Positions 1 to 9,776 are shown, counted from the stretch's first letter. The stretch is DNA of 28,023 nucleotides from Mesostigma viride (GCA_009746045.1 RPFO01000628.1:1-28023), one strand, 5' to 3'. Translations and numbers: made by a program. Notes: generated by a model from the letters alone, not told the origin.

Positions 1-565
1 CCACATTTAGCATGGAGGACCACAAGGTGCATCGTGTGCGCATACCCATGTGACAGATATTACAGACTCCCACCAGGAGCAACGTCCACCACCATGAGTC
101 TCGCCTGTTGGTGTAACTGCTGGCAGTGTCCCTACAACTCAGTATGGAATCTGCCATAAACGATAACGCCAGGCCCTGCACCATTGCTGCCACAATCTGC
201 CATATTGACTTCGCCCATCGCAGCCTTGATCGTGATTGCAGCCACAAGTTCCTGCCGGCCCTCTTCATCTCTTCTATCGTAGCACCAGAAACTGCATGGG
301 GCCACATTTAGCAGCATCGGCAGCTGACATAGCTGGCACCTGGCACAACAGATAATGCCAGTAGTATCAAAGAAGGCACCCTACTGCTCACCATTGCTAT
401 CAATCACTGGCATGATCAATCTGTCACTACCACTTGCCAGCACCACAGAATATCATGACCTGGTGTGTTGCCACGGAAATCTGAATGGAGAGCTTTCACC
501 ACAAGCCCACCCCAATGAGTTGGTTTGCACACTACACCACTGTTGGCTGTACCGTACCACCTGCC
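1..565. other. Spacer, no gene recognised
   Basis: Rich in short CATC/TGCCA-type words, moderate GC, no reading frame with recognisable protein features. The same style of sequence resumes at 4278 after the R2-like element, which supports this being the interrupted host locus. Short open frames here look like chance. Confidence 0.5.
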
Positions 566-579
566 ACATAAATTTCCCT
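566..579. repeat. Left target-site duplication of the R2-like element
   Basis: The 14-mer acataaatttccct here recurs exactly at 4264-4277. The two copies bracket the abrupt switch into and out of GC-rich coding sequence, as expected for a TSD made by target-primed reverse transcription. Confidence 0.85.
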
Positions 580-3500
580 GCTGGGTCCCCTGCCGGGTCC
601 CCACCGGGCCCCGGGGCCAGCTGCCTCCCCGACCCCTCGGCCTCCGCCCCCGGCCTCGTTGCCGGGGCCTGGGGTGGTCGCGGGCGCGCTGGCGAGTCCC
701 CCTGGGAGGGGCGCCGGCGTTCTCGATCCCCCTCCGCTGGGGGTCTCCCCGGTGGGCACTGCCTCCTCCGTGGCCCCGGCGGGCCTGCCGGGCGCTGGTC
801 GGGTCGTGGTGCGCGCGCCTGCCGGCCCGGCTGGGGAGACGCCGCAGGCCCCACGTCCTGCCTTTGCTGGCGCCGCTCCCCGCCACTCAGCGCCCGCCGA
901 CGGCCTTCACCGGTGTGCCGTGCTGCTTCCCACGGGGTCCCCGTGTGCGGGTGTGTTCCACAACCGTAACCTCCTCTGCCAGCACCTTCGCGCTGTGCAC
1001 CCCGATCTCGGCGCGGCGGATCTGCAGGCCATGAGCTGTTACCGGTGCCCGGAAGCTCACTGCCAGCGGGTGTACTCCATTCACGGGCGCGCTCAGCACG
1101 CGCGCGCCTGTGTTGCTCAACGGCCCCTCAACCGGCCAGCAGTCCCGGCCCCCTCCCCCCTCCCGCCTCGGCTCCCACCGGCTCCCAGCCCCCGCCGCCC
1201 GACTACTCGGCCAGTTGGCGTTGGCTTGACACGGTTCCCTGGGATGCATGCGCCATCAACCCGACGTCTACCCTGACCGACCTCCCCCACCGCGCGCGTA
1301 GCCTTTTCGCGCAATGTGCAATCGTTTCTCTCCGGCGCATGCACGCCGCTCCGGACGACCCGCTGGGCTTTAAACTGCACATGGTGACCCCCCGCCTGCT
1401 CCTCACCCCTCTCGGGCGTGGTGTGCGCGGCCTCCAGGGTGCGGTTATTGCCCGTTGCCGACGCTTTCTGCAGGGGGACTGGGAGGGGCTGTTTGGCGTG
1501 CCGCCCCCGCGCACGGCCCGGCTGTCGGGGGAGGTCAACTTCGAGCGGGTGGCCGCCGACGTCATCCGCCTCGTCCGCGAGGGGCAGCTCAGCCGGGCCA
1601 TGACCCGCTTGGAAATGGCCAAGCTCGCCCCCGCCAATGCGGCTACCCTGGCGGCCTTGGAGGCTCTTCACCCTGCGGAGCCCGGATTCCAGCTGCCCGT
1701 GCCGGACTCCCAGCCGGCCCCCCTCCGGCTGGACCGCGACTGCTTCCTGGAGGTGATGCGTGCGGTCCCGCGGGCTTCCTCTACCGGGCCGTCGGGCTGG
1801 CGCTACGAGCACTTGGAGGTCCTGGTGGGGCATGGGGGCGAGGACATTCTCTTTGACACCCTCATTGACCTGGCGGCTGGTCGCGTTCCTCCCGCTGCGC
1901 GCGAGTGGTTAGCGGGCGCTCGCCTCCTCGCTCTGCTCAAGGGTGTCTTGCCCCCCCCGAGGGCAAGGTGCGCCCGATCGCCTGCGGTGAGGTGCTCCGC
2001 AAGCTCGTGGGCAAAGTGATCTGCCGCCAAAAGGCGCCCGAGCTCCGTGCCTTTTTCTGCCCGCCCCTCGCAGCGGGTGAGACCTCGGTGGCGGCCCAGC
2101 TGGGGGTGACGACTCCAGGCGGGGCGGATATCCTCATCCATTCGGTGCAGGCCTACCTCGAGGCCCACCCCACCCACGCTGTCGTCAAGGTCGACTGCCA
2201 CAACGCGTTCAACAGTCTGTCCCGCGCCAGCATGTTTGCGGCCGTCATGGAGTCCTTCGAGGACTTGTACGCTTGGACAGCGGTGTGCTACGGCCAGCCC
2301 GGCCAACTGGTTCACATCATGGAGGACGGCACTCGCGGCGGCCTGCTGTCGCGGTCGGGCACCCAGCAAGGGGACCCCCTGGGACCCCTGTACTTTGCCG
2401 CCCCCCTCCAGGGTTGCCTCCAAGCGGTCCATGCTGCCCACCCGGCGGTCGCTATTCAGGCCTACTTGGATGATATCTACCTTCTGGGCCCTGTGCCGGA
2501 CACCACCGCGGCTCTGCTGGCACTGCAGACCGCGGTGGCCGACATCAACCTCCAGTTGACCCTTGCCAAGTGCGCGGTGTACTCGCCCCAAGGTGATTGC
2601 TCCGGCTTTCCGCCCCAGCTCTTGGGCCGGGACGAGCGCCTCCATGGGTTGGATGTCCTCCTCGGCGTTCCGGTTGTTGGCGACCCCGCGTTTGTCATCG
2701 ATGCTCTGCGGGCCGCCCTCGAGGCACGCACTGAGGTACTGCCCTTGATTGCGCGCCTTCATGATTCGCAGACCAAGGGTCTGCTTCTGTGGTTTTGCGC
2801 TCACCCTCGCGTCGTTCACTGGCTCCGGGGCGCTCTTCCGTCTCAGGTCCGGCTGGCCGCCGAGGGCCACGACGAACGCATCCAGTCGGCCTTGGCGCAG
2901 CTGGTCCCGGGCCCCGACCTCCCGCCACATGCTATTCGCATTGCCTCCCTGCCTGCACGGATGGGTGGCTGCGGTCTGACTCGTGCCGCCCGGCTGGCCC
3001 CAGCAGCCTTTTTGGGCTCCGTCGCTCAGTCGTGGGCGGAAAGCTGCCGGCTCCTGCCCCTTTTGGCAACGGCAGCGCCTGACCTCCTGGACCCCAGCAG
3101 CCCTTTGCCCTTCGTCACTGCCATCCAGGAGGCCTATGCTGAGATCCAGCAGGCCTGTTCTCCCGTCCGTGCCGCTCAGGCGGTACAGCGCCACCTCCCT
3201 CGCGGCACTCCCTCGGTCGCCTCCGTTCAATCTCCCGCCGCATTCCCTGCTCGCGTCATCGATAAACACCAGAAAACCTACGCGGGTACTTCTGCACACG
3301 GCTGATTGGATTGCTCTTTTCGCGGACCTCAACGCCCAGGGACGTGCGTGGCTGTTCTCGCTTTCCTTGCGGAGTGTGAGTGGGCTCGGCGTACCTTCGT
3401 GCTCTTCCCATGGCCCCCCCATTCGCCTTGGCTCCCAGCCACTACTCGGTGGCGCTCCGGCACCAGCTATTTGCCCCGCAGCCTCTTGTTCCGGCCGGGC

Positions 3501-4263
3501 GGCCTTGTGGTAGCTGTGGGCAGCCGCTGGATCCCACGGGGACTCACTACCTTGCCTGCATGGGGGGCCAACAGAATCAGAATTGGTATTTGGATTTGCA
3601 CACTGTCCTCCTGACGGTGGTGCTCGCCATGATTCGGTCGGTTTTCCCCCACGCGAACATCCGGTCCGAGGATGCGGATGGCGCTGCCTTCTATTCCCCC
3701 AACCACCGGCCTGACATCGTGGTGCTGGACTTTGAGGGGGGTGGCCGGCATCTGCTTATTGACGTTTCGGTGGCGCGGCCCTTGGCTCTTAGCCACGTGG
3801 CTGGGGCCTCTCTCACGGCAGGTTACACGGCGGACCGGGCGGAGCGGGCCAAGCTCCTGGCCTACGGCGACGTCGGGCACCATCGTGTGGTGCCCTTTGT
3901 CCTGGAGGAGTTTGGGGCCATGGGGCCCCTGACCTCCGCCTTCTTCAAGGAGTGTTGCCGGCTCCGGGAGGACCGGCTGGACCTGGAGGGCCAGCGGGCC
4001 CCATGGTCGGCGCGGACCTGGACGTCATATTGGCGTCAGCGCCTGTCGGTGGCGCTGACTCGGGCCATGGCTGACATCATGCTCCGCCGTACGCGGGCTG
4101 ATTTTGCGGTGCAGCAGGGCTATTAGGTTCCTCCCGTTAGGCGTCTCCATTGGTCTTATCGTAGTATAGAGCTTTGACATGGCTCTGTATATAGGTTTAT
4201 AGCTGGGCGTTTGCTTTGGTTTGAGTGATTTCACTCTGCTGTAAGTAATTATATTTTTAATAT
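580..4263 (+). mobile_element. R2/RLE-type non-LTR retrotransposon, 3.7 kb
   Basis: The limits are set by the 14-bp TSD. The body is GC-rich and codes on the plus strand for N-terminal zinc fingers, a reverse transcriptase, a CCHC motif and a C-terminal restriction-like endonuclease, the domain order of the R2/R4/NeSL/Hero superfamily. A 3' UTR of about 135 bp follows the stop at 4126 and ends in AT-rich sequence without a clear poly(A). A TGTAA word at about 4240 could be a green-algal type polyadenylation signal. No rDNA flank is visible, so this is not a canonical 28S R2 insertion. The 5' end may be truncated, because no 5' UTR is obvious. Confidence 0.85.
659..4126 (+). pseudogene. R2-like ORF: zinc fingers, reverse transcriptase, RLE (frameshifted)
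   Basis: Read in pieces. About 659-1150 carries two C2H2-like fingers (nt ~908-1110, with a QHLRAVH helix end and CYRC...C...H). About 1150-1950 carries the RT fingers (STGPSGWRYEHLEVL). 1959-~3260 carries the RT core: KVDCHNAFNSL (motif A), GTQQGDPLGPLY (motif B, ~2359) and YLDDI (motif C, ~2466). About 3380-4126 carries CGSCG...H...C (~3503-3556), then RPDIVVLD and LIDVSV (~3708-3774), the PD-(D/E)XK endonuclease. At least three or four frameshifts occur. One is at the C8 run 1951-1958, where six or nine C would restore phase; another is in C-rich sequence at ~1145-1200; others lie at ~3200-3390. The protein would nick target DNA and prime cDNA synthesis. The first codon is uncertain because the start lies in low-complexity GC-rich sequence. 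Confidence 0.85.
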
Positions 4264-4277
4264 ACATAAATTTCCCT
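4264..4277. repeat. Right target-site duplication of the R2-like element
   Basis: Exact second copy of the 14-mer at 566-579, directly after the AT-rich 3' end of the element. Confidence 0.85.
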
Positions 4278-5300
4278 TCCATCATGCAGCAGTAGCAACA
4301 TAACCTCAAGGCTAGACCATAACATCTATCTGCATAACCGACAGCCTTCATGATCGCTGCCTCGTGCCACTGGCCATACTACTGCCATCTGCATTACTTT
4401 CTACCACATGTGCCACTCTCTTCTGCATCACTAGATCCCACTACTGCTGCCTAACCTGCCTGCTGCCAGCACCTTCGCTGGCATCAGCTCATGGCATATG
4501 CCCATGGCCACATCCTCCATCTGCCGTGCATAGCCCATGCTTCACTAGGATTGTTAGTCCAGGGTGCACGATGAACAAGACATAAAAAAATGCCCATGCA
4601 CCTTTAGTTCTAAGATTGTTCGGCATGCGAGCTAGCTGGCTAGTTAATGTGCTAGAGATGTTAGATAGCAACTGCAAGCAAATGTACGGTGTGCAGCCAT
4701 GTTTGCTTCGAACCACTATTTGACTTGCCAACTAGTTGCTCTCTCTCAACACGCCCCACCATTGGAATGTTGGTAGTTAATACTATTGATGTATCAAAGA
4801 GACAACTGTTCATGTATTTCCATGATGAAGTGCATGCCACATTAATTAATTAATTAATTAAACACGTGCTCCCGTTGGGGAGTCACGGAGCACCGAGGTG
4901 CTTTTAATCCCTGTGTGTGCACAACAGGAGAAAGGGCAGAGACCCCCAGTCTCCTTCATGCCAAAGGCATGCCACAGCTGCATTCGGGCGCGCTAGCTAA
5001 AAGGACATGCTACCGATCCGGCAAACTGTGGGTGCAATAAGACCCATGTGAGCGTGGCATAACAAGTAGCGTGGGCAAGGAATCTGAACATAGCCAGGGC
5101 GTAGCATGGCACATGTATGGGTGGAGATAACCAAGTTGGAGTTCAACCTTACCTCAGCTCGTACTGTTATGGGGTATGAACTTGTAAGGAAATATTATAT
5201 GATGTTGGCTGCTCTCACGTGTCACTGTGGCCGTGTCGTCATCTGTGGTGTGACTGAGGTAATATTTAGCAATCATGTTCAGCATGCTCTATTTAAATTG
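4278..5300. other. Spacer, no gene recognised
   Basis: Continuation of the host locus cut by the R2-like element, followed by mixed AT-rich sequence. Open frames are short and overlap on both strands without domain features. It contains an (ATTA)n tract, listed separately. Confidence 0.45.
4841..4862. repeat. ATTA microsatellite
   Basis: About five tandem copies of the tetramer atta. The same word, attaatta, is the target-site duplication used by the PLE further right. Confidence 0.85.
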
Positions 5301-5321
5301 CATTAAAAATTTCAGCTCCGC

Positions 5322-5655
5322 GCCTGAACTCATTTGCGCTACCTGTGGTGCATTATACATCCAAATTTTGCGCGAGAGTGACGCGTGACAGCAGAATCAT
5401 GTAACTAGTTGGTGTTCAATCAAGGTGCAACTTTGCAGCCAGCCTGCAGATGTTGCAAGTAAAGTGTTTGCTTACTTCCAGGTTAATCTGAGCTCATTTG
5501 CACTGTTGGGAGCATTGATCCATAAAATGCTCCAAATGACCGTATTTGTGACGGTTGACAGCATAATTTCTGGCCATCCCATCTCTATTACGGGTGCAAC
5601 TTGGTACTTGAGCTGCATATGTTATATTTAATGTGTCTGCCCATTTCCAGGTCAA
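5322..5655. repeat. Two diverged tandem units of about 165 bp
   Basis: Anchors recur in order at a spacing of 164-169 bp: ctgaactcatttgc / ctgagctcatttgc (catttg at 5331 and 5495), gtgacgcgtgacagca / gtgacggttgacagca, ggtgcaactt (5423 and 5592), ctgcagatgtt / ctgcatatgtt and ttccaggt. A partial match (cctgcatatgttgcc) near 6205 suggests more decayed units. No coding function is evident. Confidence 0.6.
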
Positions 5656-6519
5656 AACGACATTAATTGTGTTGTTTGCACATGGAGTTAATTATGAATA
5701 AAACTGGCAATTTTGGCGTTTTTTATGCTTTTGGACGTCACCATTCTGTGAGCACCAAGTGGCCAACCAATTGTGTGACTTGACACAGTAAATCTGGGTA
5801 CCATGGAGAAGCCAGCCACCAAGTTTGACCATCATCCGAATATTAGTGCAGCTAGGAGGAATAAGATGGGTGTTTTTTGGCACTTTCAGACCGTTGTGGG
5901 CATGCAGTGCTCAACACGTTGTGAGAGTGGATGATGCTTTGGCTATGGCTGCCTGATTCAGTCATATTAGGTCATCCAATCATGATGTTGATGCATGTTT
6001 GATGCTGTATAACTTATACAACACCTATTTTCAACGTTTTGGCCCTCCAAGCTCACTATGGCCCCGTTTATGGGGCTCGTGTGGTTGCGTCATGTTGTGA
6101 AGGGCTCTCATTCTTCCCACTGCGTTGTACTGCGTTGTGTTTGTGATGCTAATGAAAAATAGCTCCAGTGGCCCAATGGGCCTGAGTTTTGTTCCACAAA
6201 GCCTGCATATGTTGCCCGTAGCTCGTGCAAGAAGCCAGATTTTTTTCATGCATGAACCTTTTGTGAATAAGCACATGACTTGTGACCTAGGGTCAACAAA
6301 TCGCGGTCATGGTCAGACCCCCCTGTATTCAAACCAGTGTATCTCTCTAATGAATTAGCATGTTGTAGGTCTGAGTAGCTAAAAAAAAACTTTGATTTAT
6401 GGGCTTTCAGCAAAGTACGTACATGACCACCATGCAAAAAAAAATCCTTAGGTGCTATACGCGTTCTGAAAAAAGCTTACAACGCGATATATCGCGTTCT
6501 AATTAAAAAAAAAACACGG
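5656..6519. other. AT-rich spacer, no gene recognised
   Basis: No frame here shows recognisable protein character. It holds several A-runs near 6381-6512, a palindrome at 6481-6498 and weak echoes of the repeat to the left. Confidence 0.45.
6481..6498. repeat. Perfect 18-bp palindrome
   Basis: aacgcgatatatcgcgtt equals its own reverse complement. A related word, cgcgttct, also occurs at about 6460 and 6493. It lies just left of the first recognisable codons of the old LINE. Function unknown. Confidence 0.8.
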
Positions 6520-6561
6520 GTTAACATCACCTTTGCTTTGCACATTAGTAATGAGGATCTG

Positions 6562-6573
6562 TACGCTGATTTA
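6562..6573. repeat. Left TSD of LINE copy 1
   Basis: The 12-mer tacgctgattta recurs at 6820-6831 immediately after the ACTT tail. Removing the insert and one copy restores the reading frame of the older LINE. Confidence 0.85.
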
Positions 6574-6819
6574 GGAGTAGAAGTCCGCAGGTGGAGGTTA
6601 TTGGTCCTGAGGATAGCCGCTATACTACCGCCTCGTCTGCCATTACAGTAGAGGACAGCTCGGATGAGGATTACATCCCCATCTAGTGCTTAACGGTTGG
6701 GGGATGATGCAGACGATATTTGTTTAAACTTTTGTGTAATTATTTTTCTACTAATGAGATAAGCATAGTACTCCGTGGCATGCCTTTGCACATGACACGC
6801 AAGTACTTACTTACTTACT
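6574..6819 (+). mobile_element. LINE copy 1, severely 5'-truncated
   Basis: From 6577 this matches 9309-9543 of LINE copy 2 at roughly 90% or better: the end of the ORF (VEVIGPEDSRYTTA...), a ~100-bp 3' UTR and an (ACTT)n tail. Three extra bases (6574-6576) lie at the 5' junction, as often seen with LINE 5' truncation. The copy has a small insertion near the ORF stop relative to copy 2. It is flanked by a 12-bp TSD and carries only the last few dozen codons, so it has no function of its own. Confidence 0.85.
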
Positions 6820-6831
6820 TACGCTGATTTA
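6820..6831. repeat. Right TSD of LINE copy 1
   Basis: Exact second copy of the 12-mer at 6562-6573. Its first base could also belong to the ACTT tail. Confidence 0.85.
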
Positions 6832-7110
6832 CCCGATGTTTCCCACATTATTAGGCACAGGCGCCTGGGCCTAGCCGGGCACCTGGCCCGCACAGATCAG
6901 GTAGACACATCAGATAGACTAGCTGGCACCAAGCCCAGTTAGCCCACCCAGCCTGGGCGATACGTCCTCACCTGGCGTGCCCCAGGCCGCGCGCGGCAGG
7001 GCCGCCACCCGTGGACTTTTCGTGATCGACTCGGCATGGACATGTGCTACACTAGACGTGACGGGCACACACCCGGGCAGCCTCCTGGTTTGTCTGTAAT
7101 ATGGAGGCAG

Positions 7111-7119
7111 ATGGTACGC
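7111..7119. repeat. Left TSD of LINE copy 2
   Basis: The 9-mer atggtacgc recurs at 9544-9552 directly after the ACTT tail of copy 2. Excision in silico rejoins the older LINE frame across this point. Confidence 0.75.
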
Positions 7120-7318
7120 CAGCAGCTTGACGGCACCGTCACTCGAATGCTCCGTCATCATATCCTCGGCGTCCGCCACCAACAACGCCGCACCCGGGCC
7201 GAGCTCTACTGCGAGCTCTCTCTTGTCACCCATACCATCCGACACCGCCGCCTCCTCTTTGCCGGCCATCTTGCCCGCACAGACCAGGTGAATACCGATG
7301 TGGGCCCTGCCGGGGGGC
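7120..7318 (+). pseudogene. LINE copy 2 RT C-terminal fragment, left half
   Basis: Open on the plus strand in the same phase as upstream codons of the older LINE. It shows RMLRHHILGV, then RRTRAELYCELS and RHRRLLFAGHLARTDQV, matching the post-catalytic region of LINE reverse transcriptases. The frame is cut at the TTAA insertion. After the insertion the right flank begins with a similar word (RANQVDTSSYGRV in another phase), so a short duplication or a composite junction cannot be excluded. Confidence 0.65.
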
Positions 7319-7322
7319 TTAA

Positions 7323-9021
7323 CCCCTAAATGGTCTGGCTGCCGATTTTCCGCCTAAAACTGAGTTACAGCCGACACGTCGGCCCCTTCTCGGGGGACCA
7401 AATGCCGCGAAAACTATTGAGAATTAGGAAACGTTTAGCTGAGAAGATCGAAAGTTTATAATTTTCCTCACAGCATGGTACTAGGGTTTGCATACTTCTG
7501 ACAAAGTTATAGAGGTGTTCTGGCCGGTCAAAGTGCAAGGGGTCAGGGTACTTTTTCACGTACAACGTGCATTCCGGAAAACGACGACCTGGCCATGGCG
7601 GCTTGCGCCCACGCATGGCATTTACGTTTTCGATCGAATTTTCTGACCAAACTCAGGAAATTGATTTTATACGTCCTAAAGATGATACAGGCCAATTTTT
7701 GGTTCGCGGGAATGCCATTTGATAGGTGTCGGCAGCGTTCTTGCTGGAAAAAACTGCGATCAGGCCGGACGATAGAAACGTTGACAGCAATACCTTTCCG
7801 GCGTATTTTAAAGGATATATTAGTTTCTTTGTACTTTTTATGATACATAGTAGTCGTAAACGTGCAAGGGTGGCCAGAAATCGCCGAATCCAGCGACCAT
7901 GCTGCACAACTTTGGTGTGCCGAAATGCGCCATTTTGCGGCCACCGCCTGGGCCAAGGTAACGCCATCCATGCCTGGTAAAGCTTAATCATCGTTTTCCT
8001 ATCGATGTTTGACGTTTATATATACGTTCTAGCTTGTGTAGCACATTCTTTTTGCATTATTCATGCTCTTTCTTGACCCTGGCCTGGCCCCTTTCTAAAA
8101 CACCCTTCTTAGATGCTTCCCTCAATCAGTTGACCTGCCACAGGGTGATGGGGATAAGTTTTAGAGGCTGTATGGGTTTGAATACCTCCATATATGTTTG
8201 TTATACATTTCCCACACACATATTGCATGAGTGTGAGGCAGTTGGCTGGTCTCTGTGGCATCATCAAGCATGTAACCGGTGAGTAGAAGCTTCCCATTGT
8301 CAGCATGTGCCACCAGGTGTGCTGGCCATCACCTGGCAAGCTATAGCAGCTTAGGCCTAGTTTATCCTTGCTAGGGCAACCTGAAATAGGCTTAAAATCA
8401 CTAGTTTGTTGGTGGCTGCCTCCTAGAATGCATGCCTTGCGTAGGGTATCCGTACCACGTTACCTACGTGCATGGACAAGGTGGCACCTGCACATAGGTG
8501 CCATGTAAGGGCAGTGTGATGATGCAGTTATGTTTCCCCATCATTGTGGAAGGGAAATGTATTGTGTGGCATGGTTGGGGGCCATATTAGTAGGTATTAG
8601 TAGGTAGTATGCCCACTCCTACCCCCTTGGTTGCTTTTTACCAACGGTACCCCTATGGGCTGTACTGGGTGTAACTGCTGGCATACCCACCCAAATGATG
8701 ACCCCAATGGCTCAAACTGTTCAGCAACTAATTGTTTATCATCCCTGAAGTGGTAGGTGCCTAGCTCTTACAACATAATTCAAAATGCACATTCTACCAA
8801 AAATGAAAACGCTCGTCTTGACCCCCCTGACTTTGACGGCAGTTATACATGGCCTACCCTGCATATATGTAAGGTTGTGATATACCAACCCGAAGGGCAA
8901 CTCATGGACATGCTTGGCCCCCAAGGACAGCCATTGGATATGGGTGGGTTGGATGGCATCTGGTTTGCAAAATTGTGAAGTTACAGCCGATGCATCGGCA
9001 GTATTTCTGCCCATTTAGGGG
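7323..9021. mobile_element. piggyBac-like non-autonomous element, TTAA TSD
   Basis: Bounded by TTAA at 7319-7322 and 9022-9025. The 11-bp terminal inverted repeats are ccccctaaatgg-type: ccccta aatgg at 7323-7333 and its exact complement at 9011-9021. TTAA target duplication with TIRs beginning in C-runs is the hallmark of the piggyBac superfamily. A subterminal motif agttacagccga..cgtcggc / agttacagccgatgcatcggc, each with a palindromic core, occurs near both ends (~7372 and ~8980) in the same orientation. No transposase could be recognised inside; the longest frames are on the minus strand at 7543-7971 and 7653-7991 and look non-coding. It would need a transposase supplied elsewhere. Confidence 0.75.
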
Positions 9022-9055
9022 TTAAGACGGGCCAACCAGGTAGACACCTCCTCCT

Positions 9056-9433
9056 ATGGCAGGGTCCCCTTGTCCCATCGCAACCCACTGGCAAACTTGC
9101 GCGCTCGCCGGGCACCGGCGCGGCGCGACCCGGACCTATGTGACACAAGTCACACAACTGCTTGAAGATGCAGGGCTTCTGGGACTATCCGTACTCCGCG
9201 CCCGCATGATTGACAAGGAGAAATGGGCTGCCATCTGCGATAAGCACCTTCCCGAGGGGTATGCTCCTGTTTTCTCCCCACGGGCCCCGCGGCCCGTTGC
9301 TAGCCAGGGTAGAAGTCCGCAGGTCGAGGTTATTGGTCCTGAGGATAGCCGCTACACTACCGCCTCGTCTGCCATTACAGTAGAGGACAGCTCGGATGAG
9401 GATTACATCCCCATCTATCATCTTGGGGGATGA
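9056..9433 (+). pseudogene. LINE copy 2 ORF C-terminal tail, right half
   Basis: Encodes about 125 residues ending in YIPIYHLGG. The middle (THWQTCALAGHRRGATRTYV, then LLEDAGLLGLSVLRARMIDK and EKWAAIC) is the usual last domain of LINE ORF2 proteins, a basic segment followed by a D/K-W motif. An acidic SSDEDY stretch precedes the stop. It is in a different phase from the left half beyond the TTAA element. The listed first ATG is not a natural start, because the protein is only a C-terminal piece. Confidence 0.6.
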
Positions 9434-9543
9434 TGCAGACGATATTTGTTTAAACTTTTGTGTATTTTTTTTTCTAATGAGATGAGCATAGTACTCCGTG
9501 GCATGCCTTTGCGCATGACACGCAAGTACTTACTTACTTACTT

Positions 9544-9552
9544 ATGGTACGC
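9544..9552. repeat. Right TSD of LINE copy 2
   Basis: Second copy of the 9-mer at 7111-7119, adjoining the tail at 9527-9543. Confidence 0.75.
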
Positions 9553-9746
9553 AAGGATAGATGGCAAGTAGTGATGAAGGAGACCACCCCCAAGTCTGTG
9601 GGGGCTCCGCGTGTGACCGCATATGCCGTATGGCATTCATAGCGATTCGGGCCGTGGTGCCCACAACCCTGTAACTAGGACCTACTAGATAATAGCTTAC
9701 ACCATCCATTCCATACCATGTTCCCCTCCCAATGAGGACTTACGCT

Positions 9747-9765
9747 CACGTGACGCAGTCACGTG
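9747..9765. repeat. 8-bp inverted repeat hairpin
   Basis: cacgtgac, three-base loop gca, then gtcacgtg: a perfect stem a few bases left of the PLE insertion point. It contains two CACGTG (E-box/G-box type) words. Role unknown. Confidence 0.7.
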
Positions 9766-9768
9766 TCT

Positions 9769-9776
9769 ATTAATTA
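9769..9776. repeat. Left target-site duplication of the PLE
   Basis: attaatta directly before the upstream 204-bp terminal repeat, matching 14533-14540 directly after the downstream one. The target is low-complexity AT-rich, so the exact length (8, or a base either side) is approximate. Confidence 0.7.

Larger units (their letters stand above)
7120..9543 (+). mobile_element. LINE copy 2, 5'-truncated, interrupted by a TTAA element
   Basis: About 720 bp of LINE sequence (7120-7318 and 9026-9543) surround a 1.7-kb DNA element. The left part encodes an RT C-terminal segment (RMLRHHILGV, RHRRLLFAGHLARTDQV). The right part encodes the C-terminal tail, a short 3' UTR and an (ACTT)n tail identical in type to copy 1. 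The coding phase of the two halves differs by one shift, so the copy is dead. It inserted into an older LINE that shares its C-terminal domains. Confidence 0.75.
6520..9642 (+). pseudogene. Old LINE RT C-terminus, split by nested insertions
   Basis: One frame can be followed through 6520-6573, 6832-7119 and 9553-9642 once the inserted copies and one side of each TSD are set aside. The first join reads ISNEDLYADLPDVSHIIRHR and continues to GLAGHLARTDQV, the usual C-terminal RT/thumb signature of LINE polymerases (a family pattern known from many LINEs). The second join gives PPGLSVIWRQM then VRKDRWQVVM, which matches residue by residue the end of the younger copy (GLSVLRARMIDKEKWAAIC). There is an in-frame TAG at 6940. 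The frame ends at TAG 9640-9642. The upstream RT and endonuclease are absent here. Confidence 0.7.

Noticed and set aside
355-969. Plus-strand 204-aa open frame spanning spacer and element
   Set aside because: It crosses the TSD at 566-579, and its C-terminal half is a wrong-phase reading of the R2-like N-terminus.
1803-3422. 539-aa minus-strand open frame
   Set aside because: It is antisense to the RT core of the R2-like element, whose plus strand shows all RT motifs; GC-rich sequence has few stops.
4980-5060. tagctaaaagg resembling a tRNA A box, hinting at a SINE
   Set aside because: No B box at a proper distance and no cloverleaf; a chance match.
7543-7991. Minus-strand frames inside the TTAA element as a transposase
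   Set aside because: No DDE-type motifs or piggyBac-like C-terminal cysteine region; basic, low-information translation.
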